Below are positions 18,243 through 28,031 of a stretch of 64,000 nt of DNA, piece after piece. The DNA is from CAZJHX01 sp964545715. GTDB lineage: Bacteria > Myxococcota_A > UBA9042 > GCA-2863065. Positions within the stretch are counted from its first letter, which is position 1, and every line of letters begins with the position of its first letter. The position numbers were made by a program, and so were the translations under genes. Below the pieces are notes generated by a model. The model was not told the origin of the DNA. It did no database searches and saw nothing but the letters and a program-made list of their open reading frames with translations. Location: the NCBI GenBank assembly GCA_964545715.1, contig CAZJHX010000015.1, positions 32,423 to 96,422 of the forward strand. Reading direction: 5' to 3'.

Positions 18243-20698
18243 CGGCGGGCCTGGGTCAGTAGGGCTGCCGCGGCGCTTCGGACCCGCTCTTTGGTTTTGG
18301 CCCTGGCCAGCGTGGCGACAGCCTCCTGCAGTGTCGCCGGCACCTCACCGGCGGCGGTGAGCGTCGTCAGGATGTCGTAGAGCAGGGTCGGATCACGGTC
18401 CGGCTGAAGACCCGTGATCAGCGGGTCTGTGTGGCTGCCGTCGAGCAGAGTCTTGATGCAGCGGCGGCGGATGGCCGGGTCGGCCGCCTTTCGGATGGCG
18501 GCGACGGCGATGTGCTCCGCCTCGTCCATGCGGCCTTCCGCGACCAGCTCTTCGGCGTGCTCGGCTCTCAATGTCGGCGTGTGGGCCAGGGCCTCGTCCA
18601 GGGCCGGACTGTGGTTGGCGCGAGCGCGGGCCAGCGCGATAGTGGCGTTGCGGACGTCGGGGTCGTGACCCTCCAGCCAGCCGATCAGGGTCTGCTCGTC
18701 CAGCCAGCCCTGCAGGGTGGCGGCGCCGTGCGCACTCAGGTCGGTCAGTGCTTCGATCGCCCGCGCGCTCGGCGGATTGGCGATCAGCTCTGTGACAAGC
18801 CGTCCCAGAAGTGCCGACCAGTGCTGAAACGCGTCCGCATCCGCGATCGCCCGCGAGAAGGCGCTCAGGACATAGGCCGGGTCGCTTGTCTCGAAGAGCA
18901 GGGCCGCCGCGTCGTCCGGAGTTGCCGGTGCCGGTGGCGGCGCGGGGCCGAGCTCGCCCGACAGAACCTGTGTGCAGCGCGCGGCCAACGTCTCATCGTC
19001 CAGCGCCTCAGCCGCCGCCGAGAGCTCGCCGTCGAGCACGTCTCCATAGCCCGCAGGCAGCGTCGCGCGCACACCGGCGTCCGCCCAGTCCGGCGGCTCT
19101 GTCAGGCCGAGCGCCTGACCCTGGCTCTCCGCCCAGGCCGCGACCGCCTCAGCCCAGCGGTGTGTGTGCCAGGCGGCGGTCGCGCGATCGCTCGCCGCGG
19201 TGGCCGGGCTCATGAGGGCCCACGCGTTGGCGTGCTGACCAGCCTCCAGCAGACGGCGCGCGGCTTGCTCAGCGGCAGGTGACCCGACAGGTGGTGTCGC
19301 GGCCATCAGCGCCGCAGAGGCTACCTGAGCTCGGCCGGCGCGCAGTGCGGCGTCTGCCGCGAGCACCAGGCACACGTCGTCGTCTACAGCGGCGCTGGCG
19401 GAGCCGGTGAGGCGCACGTGGCGTCGGGCCAGCGGTACGGACTCGGGATGGGCGGCGATGGCCTCGGTGGCCAGGCGTGCGGCGTCGTTCCAGTTCCCCA
19501 CGCGGACCTGCTCGTCGATCTCTCGCACGGCCGACAGCTCATAGCGCGAGGTGGTGCGGTCCAGCTCCGCAAGCGAGGTTCGGATCGGTGCGGCGGCGCC
19601 GGTCGCCTCGGCCTCAACCAGCGCCAGCAGCTCCGGCCACGTGCCCAGCGGGATTTCGGCGTGCGTCGCTTCATCGCGGACGCGGCGGTCAAAGGTGCGC
19701 AGCTCGGCCGGATCCAGCCCGTCCGCGCTCAGCAGTGCCCCCGCGATGCGCAGCCAGGCTGACCACAGATCGTCGCCCTCGACGGCCGGCGTCGCGACCG
19801 GCTCGGCGCCCGCGGCGCGAAGCCCGGGGCAGAACGTGCCCATTACACGCGTCTCCAGCCCGTGGCTGCGGGCCAGGCGCACGCACGCATGTCCGGTCGG
19901 CAGCGCCGAGGTGCGCTCCTGCAGCAGATCGCCCAGACGCGCCTTGAGCGCCACGTCACGCGGATTGGGAAACGCGATGTCCGATAGGCGCTGCAGCCGG
20001 GTCTCAAGCACTGTGCGTGGCGACAGCGCAACCGTCAGCGTAAGCAGCGCCGGGTCCGCAGCGCCATGTTGCCCGGCCGGCTCAAAGCTGTGGGCGGCCA
20101 GGTTGCGCGCCGCGGAGATCAACTCGGGGTCGCTCCACGCGGTGCGCAGCGCCTGGCGCATGGCGCGGGCCAGCTTAGAGGCCGGCACGCCCCCGTCGAC
20201 AAGCTCGGCTAGCGCGAGCGCAGCCGATTCAGCGCTTCGGCCACGTCCAGCGTTTTTTTTTTCCACGGACACGGTGTGACCGTCGACCGTCTTGGGCAGG
20301 TCAGCCTGGCGACAGCGCCAGCGTGGCAGCTCTACGGACAGCGCGCCCGCGTCGCGGCGGATCACACCGACGTCCTCGCCGGCGACTCCACCGGATGAGT
20401 GCATGGATGCCGCCAGTTGGCCCGCGGTCAGGCCGGCGTCGGTGTCGACCTTCAGGACCCACGGTGGCGCGGGAGCGGCCAGGTCGTTGGCGCGCCGAAG
20501 CACGCCCCGGCGGCCGGCGCCCAGCTGCACCGGGCACGGCGTGATGATGCGGCGACCCTGAAACGGGTCCAGCTCCAGGATCACGCCGTCCGGCGTCTGG
20601 CTGAGTCTGCGGACTGCCTCCGCGGGGACGCTGAAGCCGTCGTGCAGGCCTTTTGCGATGGCGCCCGCAGAGACCTGCGCCGGCGCTGATGTCAGCAG
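18239..20698 (-). CDS. Large unknown protein in the grpE operon (start uncertain)
   Basis: About 819 residues, alanine-rich, mostly helical and soluble, with repeated helix pairs in the second half reminiscent of HEAT/TPR-type solenoids. No catalytic motif was recognised. Coding-like sequence begins right after the upstream stop at 20706 (ILLTSAPAQVSAGAIAKGL), but there is no ATG, GTG or TTG in frame there. Candidates are ATC at 20701, CTG at 20698, or GTG much later at 20584. The frame also stays open upstream through the Pro-Glu repeats of the previous gene, shifted by +1. Translation therefore uses a rare start, or a frameshift fuses the two proteins, or there is a sequence error. Confidence 0.6.
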   Translation of the reverse strand: MLTSAPAQVSAGAIAKGLHDGFSVPAEAVRRLSQTPDGVILELDPFQGRRIITPCPVQLGAGRRGVLRRANDLAAPAPPWVLKVDTDAGLTAGQLAASMHSSGGVAGEDVGVIRRDAGALSVELPRWRCRQADLPKTVDGHTVSVEKKNAGRGRSAESAALALAELVDGGVPASKLARAMRQALRTAWSDPELISAARNLAAHSFEPAGQHGAADPALLTLTVALSPRTVLETRLQRLSDIAFPNPRDVALKARLGDLLQERTSALPTGHACVRLARSHGLETRVMGTFCPGLRAAGAEPVATPAVEGDDLWSAWLRIAGALLSADGLDPAELRTFDRRVRDEATHAEIPLGTWPELLALVEAEATGAAAPIRTSLAELDRTTSRYELSAVREIDEQVRVGNWNDAARLATEAIAAHPESVPLARRHVRLTGSASAAVDDDVCLVLAADAALRAGRAQVASAALMAATPPVGSPAAEQAARRLLEAGQHANAWALMSPATAASDRATAAWHTHRWAEAVAAWAESQGQALGLTEPPDWADAGVRATLPAGYGDVLDGELSAAAEALDDETLAARCTQVLSGELGPAPPPAPATPDDAAALLFETSDPAYVLSAFSRAIADADAFQHWSALLGRLVTELIANPPSARAIEALTDLSAHGAATLQGWLDEQTLIGWLEGHDPDVRNATIALARARANHSPALDEALAHTPTLRAEHAEELVAEGRMDEAEHIAVAAIRKAADPAIRRRCIKTLLDGSHTDPLITGLQPDRDPTLLYDILTTLTAAGEVPATLQEAVATLARAKTKERVRSAAAALLTQARR

Positions 20699-20705
20699 GA
20701 TGTGA

Positions 20706-23357
20706 TCACTGCGCCGCAATCTCGGCCTCCTTCTCGGGCTCCGGCTCCGGCTCGGGCTCGGGCTCGGGCTCCGGCTCCGGCTCGGGCTCCGGCTCGGGCG
20801 TCGGTGCAGCTGCGGCCGCCACCGGCTCGGGCTCGGGCGTCGGTGCAGCTGCGGCCGCCTCCGGCTCGGGCTCGGGCGTCGGTGCAGCTGCAGCCGCCTC
20901 GGGCTCCGGCTCGGGCTCGGGCGTCGGCTCGGGCGTTGGCTCGGGCTCGGGCGTTGGTGCGGCTGCCTCGATCGCCGGCTCGGGCTCGGGCGTCGGCTCG
21001 GGCGCCGGCTCGGGCGCCGGCTCGGGCGTTGGCGCAGCCGCCTCGACCTCCGGCTGGGGCTCAGGCGTGGGCTCGGGCGCCGGCGCGGCCTTGACCACCT
21101 CGGCCGGTGGCTTCTCAGCCGGGGCCGCCTCCCGCCGAGGCGCACGCTCGGGACCCTCGCTGACCAGCTCGATCTCGTCCGCCGCGTCGTAGCGCAGCTT
21201 GCCGTTCTGGTCGGCCTTGATCACTTTGCAGCGGACCACGGCCCCGCGCCAGCGCGTCTTCTTCATGTCGGCCGACACGAAGCGCCGATGGATGCCGACC
21301 CCGACCGGGAACGTGTCCCCGTCGCCACCGTCCGGCGGCAGGATCGTCCCCAGCAGCAAGCCGCTCTTGCGCAGCACGCGGTCCACCCGGATCAGCGCCG
21401 GCGCGTCGACGCCCACGTTGAACGCAGCCTCGACCTCCGGACCGGGATCCACCGGCGCCGGTCGCTCTTTGCGCTCTTTGCGCGGCTTCTCTTCGCGGGG
21501 CTTCTTCTCGGCTCTCGGCGCGCTCGGCGGCGACGCCATGACCGTGATCTTGGCGCCGTCCCGCATCCAGTAGACCCGGATCCGGTCGCCCTTGTTGTCG
21601 TTCTCCCCGATCACGTGCGCCGTGAACTCGGTCCCCTTCTTCATGTCCGCAATGGCCATGCCCTCGGGCAGCGCATGCGCCGTCACCATCACCCGCAGAT
21701 AGCGGTGCTGGTAGAAGTTGGGCGCTCGCGCACCCGGCATCTCGGCCAGCGCGTAGCGGTCGCTGGGGAAGATGACCCGGCAGCGCACGGCTTTGTCCGC
21801 GCCGATGCCCAGCTTCTCCTCCACCGTCAGCATCGCCCGCAGGCGCGCCGCCTCGAACTCGGGATGGTCCACTACCTGGTCGCGCAGCGCCCGCGCCTCG
21901 GCCGCGATCGCGCCGCCGACCGACGCTAGTGGACGCAGCAGGCTCTCCGCCTCGGCGATCCGGATTCCCGCGCCGATGTGGATCTGGGCCAGGGTCAGCC
22001 GCAGGTCCGGTGCATCCGCGCTGCTCAGGCGGCGGTGGCCGATCGCCAACGCGCGCTCCGGATCGCCCGCGTCCGCAGTGATCTGGACCGTACGCACAAC
22101 CAGGTGCTTGCTCTGCTGCAGCTTCTTCTGGCGCAGCAGCACCTTGTCCGACAGCCCGGCCGCCACAGCCGGTCCCGCCGTCGCCGCCAGGTGCTCGACC
22201 AGCACCAGCGCCGTATCGGCCGTCAACTGGCGCGCGGCGTTGCTCGGGAAGCCCTGCGCCACCCACAGCTCGATCTCGGCGTCCAGGCCGGACGGCGCGC
22301 CCGTCGACAGCGTCTTGACCCAGTGCCGGGCCAGCGCCTCGCGGGTCGCCTCTCCCGCTGCGCCCTCGCGGACCAGCGAGGAGTGGTGCTGCAACACCGC
22401 CTCCCGATCGCCTGTGGCCTCCAGCGCCTCTGTCAGCGCGCCTCTCAACGCGTCTGCCGCCGCCGGATCCGACGCGGCCGTCTGCAGTGCGGTCGCCAGG
22501 CGGCGCGCGCGATCGCCGCCGAGCAGCTTGCGACGGCTCAGCCCGCTCTCCAGACGCACGAACTCGGCGACCGGGGGAGACGGCTGAGACGCCAGCGTCG
22601 ACACCAAATCGATCGCCGCATCCACCGCGCGCTTGCTCACGCGCAGATCTTTGTCGCTCAGCTGCATGATCGTCGCGCGCAGCCGCATCGTGTCGCGCGC
22701 CGGGTCGGGGCCAAACATCTTGTCCGCGTCGTCCACCAGCGTGGCAAAGCGGTTGAAGGAGTCCTCGCGCTTCGGTCGCGCCAGCGCGCTGCCGCCCAGA
22801 AGGGTCAGGCGCAGCCGTGCGGACGCAGCCGCTTCACGCTCGGGTTCGCGCGCCAGCAGCCCATCCAGCCGCTCGATCAGCGTATCGGTTGCGCTCTCCA
22901 GCTCCGCGCGATCGCTGGCGCCCAGCGCCTCTGCCCGGACGGCCACCGCGGTCGCAACGGCCGCCGTCAAACGGTCTCCCGCGTGCGCGCGCCCGCTGGC
23001 GTCGATCAGCTGCGTCAGTACTGCGTTCTCCACCGGCGCATGCGCCGCGTGGTGGGCCAGCGCGATCCCAGGCACCAGGTCGTCCGGGTCCGCGGTCAGC
23101 GCGGCCGACAGCTCCGGGGCCGCGGCAGCCGACAGATCAGCTGCGAGGTCCGCGGTGTCGGGCGACAGCGCCACGTGGTCCACCAGCACGGCCAGGTTGT
23201 GCGCAAAATACGGGTCCGCCGGCGCTCCGGACGCCACGGCGCTCTGCTCGGCCAGCAGATCGTGCAGCAGCTCGGCGTCGTCCGTGTTCAGGCCGGTGGT
23301 CTGGGTCAGCCGGGTCAGAGCGCGTCGAAGTTCAGAGCGCTGTGCAGCGTTTGTCAC
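20706..23357 (-). CDS. Large unknown protein with Pro-Glu repeat tail, grpE operon
   Basis: 883 residues from a GTG that overlaps the grpE stop (GTGA). Residues 1-490 are alanine-rich helices without a recognised domain. Residues 500-760 contain two beta-rich blocks (KAVRCRVIFPSDRY..., RGAVVRCKVIKADQNG), which may be OB-like folds. A basic stretch, KKPREEKPRKERKERP, lies between them. The last 120 residues are PEPEPTPEP repeats. Nothing in the sequence names a function. The position directly behind grpE suggests a chaperone- or stress-linked role, but that is inference only. Confidence 0.75.
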   Translation of the reverse strand: MTNAAQRSELRRALTRLTQTTGLNTDDAELLHDLLAEQSAVASGAPADPYFAHNLAVLVDHVALSPDTADLAADLSAAAAPELSAALTADPDDLVPGIALAHHAAHAPVENAVLTQLIDASGRAHAGDRLTAAVATAVAVRAEALGASDRAELESATDTLIERLDGLLAREPEREAAASARLRLTLLGGSALARPKREDSFNRFATLVDDADKMFGPDPARDTMRLRATIMQLSDKDLRVSKRAVDAAIDLVSTLASQPSPPVAEFVRLESGLSRRKLLGGDRARRLATALQTAASDPAAADALRGALTEALEATGDREAVLQHHSSLVREGAAGEATREALARHWVKTLSTGAPSGLDAEIELWVAQGFPSNAARQLTADTALVLVEHLAATAGPAVAAGLSDKVLLRQKKLQQSKHLVVRTVQITADAGDPERALAIGHRRLSSADAPDLRLTLAQIHIGAGIRIAEAESLLRPLASVGGAIAAEARALRDQVVDHPEFEAARLRAMLTVEEKLGIGADKAVRCRVIFPSDRYALAEMPGARAPNFYQHRYLRVMVTAHALPEGMAIADMKKGTEFTAHVIGENDNKGDRIRVYWMRDGAKITVMASPPSAPRAEKKPREEKPRKERKERPAPVDPGPEVEAAFNVGVDAPALIRVDRVLRKSGLLLGTILPPDGGDGDTFPVGVGIHRRFVSADMKKTRWRGAVVRCKVIKADQNGKLRYDAADEIELVSEGPERAPRREAAPAEKPPAEVVKAAPAPEPTPEPQPEVEAAAPTPEPAPEPAPEPTPEPEPAIEAAAPTPEPEPTPEPTPEPEPEPEAAAAAPTPEPEPEAAAAAPTPEPEPVAAAAAPTPEPEPEPEPEPEPEPEPEPEPEKEAEIAAQ
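20728..21095 (-). repeat. Low-complexity (Pro-Glu)n coding repeat
   Basis: Imperfect tandem hexamers of the type CCGGAG/CCCGAG (minus strand), interrupted by Ala-rich AAAAAPT blocks about every 45 bases. It encodes the PEPEPTPEP tail of the gene at 20706-23357. All frames stay open, so an indel here would be hard to detect. Confidence 0.85.
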
Positions 23358-23881
23358 GTCGTTATCCTCGTCTCTTGATCGAGCTTTCCGACCTGCACCA
23401 TCGCGGCCCGCAGGACGCGACCGTCGGCCTGATAGCCCGGTTTCAGCACGTTCACTATCACGTTTGCCTGATCCGCGTCTTGGACCGTGACCACCCCGAT
23501 GGCGTCATGTCGCGTTGGATCAAAGGTCTCGCCCGAAGGGTCGAACCGCGTCAGCCCGAGCTCCGCAAGCGCCTGGAAGAAGTGGTCACGCACAAGCTGG
23601 ACGCCCGAAAGCAGCCCGTCGCCACCGTTTTCGCCCGCCTCAACCGTGCGATCCAGGTTGTCCGCCAGTTCGAACAGGCGCGCGACCATGCTCATGCGGG
23701 CCGCCTCGATCTCACTCGAGTGGTTTCGCTTGAGGCGATCGCGCGTCTTCACGAACTCCGCCGCCGCCTCGGTATGGGCCTCGCGCAGTTTTGCGGCTGT
23801 TTGCTGGGCGTCGGCCAGCTGTAGCTCGAGCGCGTCGATTCGTTCTTGTAGAGCTTTGGGGCCTTGTTGTGCCTCAGTCAT
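23354..23881 (-). CDS. grpE: Nucleotide exchange factor GrpE
   Basis: 175 residues. An N-terminal coiled coil (about 8-60) is followed by FVKTRDRLKRNHSSEIEAA, then LFELADNLDRTVEAG and the C-terminal beta domain with GETFDPTRHDAIGVV and VLKPGYQADGRVLRAAMVQV, all hallmarks of GrpE. GrpE releases ADP from DnaK during chaperone cycling. The usual dnaK/dnaJ partners are not in the window. Two large unknown genes follow in the same operon. Confidence 0.95.
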   Translation of the reverse strand: MTEAQQGPKALQERIDALELQLADAQQTAAKLREAHTEAAAEFVKTRDRLKRNHSSEIEAARMSMVARLFELADNLDRTVEAGENGGDGLLSGVQLVRDHFFQALAELGLTRFDPSGETFDPTRHDAIGVVTVQDADQANVIVNVLKPGYQADGRVLRAAMVQVGKLDQETRITT

Positions 23882-24019
23882 CGTTCCTCCCGCGAAAAAC
23901 GCGTAGGAACGCTATGCGCGTTGGCCGGTACGGTCAACCCGGTTGCCGATCAAGCGGTCGTTCGGTACCGTCGCGGTGGGGCGGGCGGTCCCTGGTTCAC
24001 ATCGGATGGAGAAGAGAGC

Positions 24020-26590
24020 ATGCGCGCTCACTATTGCTGGCGAAATATCGCGTCGGTTGCCGACTACCTCGAGGCGCTGTCCGGCGAGGCGTCGGCGTTC
24101 GCTCTGCCAGGCACCAGCGCTGTGTACGCGCCCGACCGGCCTGTCGTGTTGCGCCACCTGCATCTGGAGGTCAAGGTGGACCCGGAGGCCGAGACCGTCG
24201 ACGGGCGTGTGACCATGCTGATCATGCCTGTCGTCGACGAGGTGACGTCCGTGCGTCTGGACGCCTCCGACCTCGAGATCGAGCAGATCATTGTCGAAGG
24301 CAGCCCCGAGCCGGCGGACTTCGACTACGACGGGCGCCATCTGGACATCACGCTCAACGAGCCGCTGCTGATGAACGCGACGCGCTCGCTGGTCATCGTG
24401 TATCGCGTCGAGAAGCCACGCCTGGGCCTGTACTTCGTCAAGCCGGACGCCGCCAACCCGGACCGCGCGGTCCAGGTCTGGAGCCAGAATCAAGACGACG
24501 ACGCCCGCTACTGGTTTCCCTGTATGGACCAGCCCGGCCTGAAGATGACCACCTCGGTCGTCGCCACGGTCCCCACGGAATTTATCGCGCTGTCCAACGG
24601 GGAGCCGGGCGCGGACAACCCGACCGAGCACTGGGAAGAGGGCTGGCACAGCTTCCACTTCAGCCAAGCCACGCCGCATCCCATCTACCTGCTCACGCTG
24701 CTGGTCGGCCCGTTTGTCGAGCGAAAGGACGAGGAGGCGCCCGTCGACCTGCGCTGGTATTGCCTGCCCGGGCGCGAGGAGGAGGCCCAGCGCAGCTTTG
24801 CCAAGACCGGCAAGATGATCGCGTTCTTCAGCGACTTCCTGAAGATCCCGTACCCCTGGCCCCGCTACGGCCAGGCCGCCGTCAGCGAGTTCGTCTTCGG
24901 CGGCATGGAGAACACGACCCTCACAACCGTCACGGAGCGCGTGCTGACCGACGAGCGCGCCGCCCTGGACTACTCGGCCGACGGGCTGGTCGCCCACGAG
25001 CTGGCGCATCAGTGGTTTGGCGACTATGTCACGTGTCGCGACTGGTCTCACGGCTGGCTCAACGAGGGCTTCGCCACCTACTTCGATGCCCTGTTCAAGC
25101 AGCATGATCGCGGTCAGGACGAGTTCGACTACAACATGTGGGAGCTGGCCGAGGGCTACTTCACCGAGGTACGCACCAAGTACAGCCGTCCGCTGGTCAG
25201 CCGGGACTACGCCGAGCCCATCGACCTCTTCGATCGCCACCTCTACCACAAGGGCGCCTGGGTGCTGCACATGCTGCGCAGCCTGCTCGGGGACATGCCC
25301 TTCCGTCGCGGTCTGCACGTTTACCTGGACCGCTTCGGGTACGGACAAGCGGAGACGCCCGACCTGCGCCGCGCCATGGAGGACGCCACAGGGCGCAGTC
25401 TGGGGCGCTTCTTCGACGAGTGGGTCCATCGCGCCGGGTATCCCAGGCTGAAATGGAAGATGTCTACCGATGCCCGCGCGGTGACCGTCACCGTCGAGCA
25501 GACCGGCAAGAAGGCTCCCGTGTGGGACATCTCCACGACGCTGCTGATCCGCAAGGGCGAGGTCGAGCAGCGCATCCCTGTTCGCATCGACAGCAAGTCA
25601 CAGACCATCATCGTGCCCACAACCGGCCGCCCTGACCTCGTCGTCCTGGACCCCGACAACACAGTGCTGTGCAGCATGACCACCGAGGTCTCCACCGGCC
25701 AGCTGCGCGCGATGCTCAAGGACGCCCCCAGCGTGGTGCGGCGCATCGGAGCGGGTCGGGCCCTGGCCAAAAAGCAGAGCAGCATGGCCCTGAAGGCGCT
25801 CATCACAGCCTTGAGCGACGACCCCTTCTGGGGTGTGCGCAAGCAGATGGCCAGATCGCTGGGACGCATCGGGACCGAGGACGCGCGCGACGCCCTGCTG
25901 TCGGCGCTGCAGTCCGAGAAGCATCCCAAAGCGCGGCACGGGATCGTCACCGCGCTGGGCATGCTGACCGGGTGCACACAGGCGTCCGAGGCGCTGGCCG
26001 CCCTGATCGAGGCGGGCGAGCCGAGCTATCTGGTGGAGGCCGAGGCCGTGCGATGCATCGGGCGGCTCAACAACGAGGGCGCGTTCGACATCTTGACCGC
26101 CGCGCTGGACCGCTCCAGCTTCAACGACGTGGTCGCGGCCGCCGGCTTGTCCGGGCTCGCGTGGCAGCGCTCAGGCGAGGCGTTGGACGTTATCGTGTCG
26201 CGCTCCGGACCCTTGAACAAGACGCTGGTGCGCGTGGCGGCCATCCTGGCCATCGGTCGGGTCGGGCGCGACGTGCCCGAGCTGCGACTGCAGGCTCTCG
26301 AGGCGCTGCATGCGCAGGTGACGGCCACGTCGCTGCGGGTCAAGATGTCGCTGCTGAGCGCGCTGGAGACCATCGGAGTCACCGAGGGCATTCGCACCGT
26401 CAACACGATCGGCGAGCTCGGTGTCGACGGCCGTGTTCGTCGCCGGTGCAGGGAGGCGTCTACGGCCATCCGCAAGAAGCTGGACAAGAACGCCGCCTTC
26501 GGGAGCCTGCGCACCGAGATCGAGCAGCTGCGCGCCGAGCAGAAGACGCTGCGTGGGCGCGTTGACCGCAACGAGAGCCGCCGAAAATAG
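24020..26590 (+). CDS. M1-family zinc aminopeptidase with C-terminal HEAT repeats
   Basis: 856 residues from ATG at 24020, preceded by GGAGAAGAG; no signal peptide, so probably cytoplasmic. The gluzincin signature is complete: GGMEN at 294-298, and HELAH at 326-330 with the third zinc ligand Glu349 in NEGFATY. The catalytic Tyr region lies after residue 400. Residues 560-850 are HEAT-type helical repeats (DDPFWGVRKQMARSLGRIG) in place of the helical C-domain of classic PepN. It is expected to remove N-terminal residues from peptides. Confidence 0.93.
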   Translation: MRAHYCWRNIASVADYLEALSGEASAFALPGTSAVYAPDRPVVLRHLHLEVKVDPEAETVDGRVTMLIMPVVDEVTSVRLDASDLEIEQIIVEGSPEPADFDYDGRHLDITLNEPLLMNATRSLVIVYRVEKPRLGLYFVKPDAANPDRAVQVWSQNQDDDARYWFPCMDQPGLKMTTSVVATVPTEFIALSNGEPGADNPTEHWEEGWHSFHFSQATPHPIYLLTLLVGPFVERKDEEAPVDLRWYCLPGREEEAQRSFAKTGKMIAFFSDFLKIPYPWPRYGQAAVSEFVFGGMENTTLTTVTERVLTDERAALDYSADGLVAHELAHQWFGDYVTCRDWSHGWLNEGFATYFDALFKQHDRGQDEFDYNMWELAEGYFTEVRTKYSRPLVSRDYAEPIDLFDRHLYHKGAWVLHMLRSLLGDMPFRRGLHVYLDRFGYGQAETPDLRRAMEDATGRSLGRFFDEWVHRAGYPRLKWKMSTDARAVTVTVEQTGKKAPVWDISTTLLIRKGEVEQRIPVRIDSKSQTIIVPTTGRPDLVVLDPDNTVLCSMTTEVSTGQLRAMLKDAPSVVRRIGAGRALAKKQSSMALKALITALSDDPFWGVRKQMARSLGRIGTEDARDALLSALQSEKHPKARHGIVTALGMLTGCTQASEALAALIEAGEPSYLVEAEAVRCIGRLNNEGAFDILTAALDRSSFNDVVAAAGLSGLAWQRSGEALDVIVSRSGPLNKTLVRVAAILAIGRVGRDVPELRLQALEALHAQVTATSLRVKMSLLSALETIGVTEGIRTVNTIGELGVDGRVRRRCREASTAIRKKLDKNAAFGSLRTEIEQLRAEQKTLRGRVDRNESRRK

Positions 26591-26608
26591 ACCCCGCCGA
26601 CAAGCCGG

Positions 26609-28021
26609 CTACTCCGGGGCGCCCTCGTCCGCGTCTCGAAGCTCGTACTCTTTCATCTTGTTCTGGAGGCTCTTGCGGCTGATCTGCAGCATCTGCGCCG
26701 CGCGGGTCACGTTGCCGCCGGTCTCCTTGAGCGCTTTGACGATGACCTCGCGCTCGACACGGACAGTCGTCTCTTTCACCAACTCTTTCAGCGGGCCCAC
26801 GCCCTGGGCGGACGCTGACGCGGTGGCGCTGTCGATCGCGGTGGCCACGGCGCGCCGCTCGGCGGACAGAAGCTCCGGAGGGACGTCGGCCATGGTAAGC
26901 TGCTCGCCCGAGCTGAACAGCATCATGCGCTCAAACACGTTCTCCAGCTCTCGAATGTTGCCGGGCCAGTCATAAGCCATCAGCGCGGCCATCGCCGTCT
27001 GCTCGATGCCGGAGACGTCCTTCTTCAGGCGCTCGTTGTACTTGCCCATAATGTGTTCTGCGATCTGGCTGATGTCGTTCTTGCGCTCGCGCAGAGGCGG
27101 CATCCGGATCGGGACCACGTTCAGCCGGTAGTACAGGTCCTCGCGAAAGCGACCCTCGCTTATGGCGGTCTCGAGGTTCTGGTTGGTCGCCGCGATCAGG
27201 CGCACGTCCACTTTGATCGTGCGGATCCCCCCCACGCGCTCGAACTCCTGCTCCTGCAGTGCGCGCAGCAGCTTGACCTGCATCTCAAGCGGGATCTCAC
27301 CGATCTCGTCGAGGAAGAGCGTGCCCTCGTGGGCCAGTTCGAAGCGGCCGGGTTTGCTGCCCACGGCGCCGGTGAACGCGCCCTTCTCGTAGCCGAAAAG
27401 CTCGGACTCGATCAGGTCCTTGGGAATGGCCGCGCAGTTGATCCGGATGAACGGCTTCTTGGCCCGGATCGACTCGGTGTGCAGCGCTCGGCTGATCAGC
27501 TCTTTGCCCGTGCCGCTCTCGCCCGTGATCAGCACCGTCGTAGGGCTGTCCGCGACCTTCTCGATAATCTCGAAGATCTCGTGCATGGCGTCCGTGCTGC
27601 CGATCATCCCAAAGCGGCCGTCCTCCGGCGCGCCCAGGATGCGGTTGCCTGCCAGCTTGCTGGTCCTGACCGCCTTGCCGATGATGATCTTGAGCTCAGC
27701 CTGCTCAAACGGCTTCGTGATGTAGTCGAAGGCGCCCTTTTTCATCGCCTCGACAGCCGTGTCCACCGTGCCGTGCGCCGTGATCATGATCACCGGCACA
27801 AACGGGTACTTCTTCTGGACGTGATCCAGAAGCTCCATGCCGTCGACGGTGGGCATGCGCAGGTCCGTCACGATGACGTGGACCTCTTCCTTGTTCAGGA
27901 TGTCGATCGCCTGGGCGCCGTCGACCGCTTGAATGGTCTCGTAGCCTTCGCGCTTGAGGTTGGCGCACAAGACCGTGCGCAGATTGCGCTCGTCGTCGAC
28001 CACCAGGATGCGTGGCTTCAT
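26609..28021 (-). CDS. NtrC-family sigma-54-dependent response regulator
   Basis: 470 residues from ATG at 28021, chosen for GAGGAGA 6 bases upstream. The receiver domain (1-120) has Asp9/Asp10, phosphoacceptor Asp53 and the conserved Lys in YITKPF. The AAA+ domain has GESGTGKE, GAFTGA, GTLFLDEIGE and arginine-finger motifs. The C-terminal Fis-type helix-turn-helix is GGNVTRAAQMLQISRKSLQNK. No histidine kinase gene lies next to it, so it is an orphan in this window. It lies 11 bases downstream of xseA on the same strand. Confidence 0.95.
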   Translation of the reverse strand: MKPRILVVDDERNLRTVLCANLKREGYETIQAVDGAQAIDILNKEEVHVIVTDLRMPTVDGMELLDHVQKKYPFVPVIMITAHGTVDTAVEAMKKGAFDYITKPFEQAELKIIIGKAVRTSKLAGNRILGAPEDGRFGMIGSTDAMHEIFEIIEKVADSPTTVLITGESGTGKELISRALHTESIRAKKPFIRINCAAIPKDLIESELFGYEKGAFTGAVGSKPGRFELAHEGTLFLDEIGEIPLEMQVKLLRALQEQEFERVGGIRTIKVDVRLIAATNQNLETAISEGRFREDLYYRLNVVPIRMPPLRERKNDISQIAEHIMGKYNERLKKDVSGIEQTAMAALMAYDWPGNIRELENVFERMMLFSSGEQLTMADVPPELLSAERRAVATAIDSATASASAQGVGPLKELVKETTVRVEREVIVKALKETGGNVTRAAQMLQISRKSLQNKMKEYELRDADEGAPE

Positions 28022-28031
28022 CAACTCTCCT

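Noticed and set aside
20706..21145. N-terminal extension of the gene at 18239-20698 through the repeat region (Arg/Pro/Ser-rich translation)
   Set aside because: The translation is an out-of-frame shadow of the Pro-Glu repeats, low in complexity; a frameshift fusion cannot be fully excluded and is reported as a finding.
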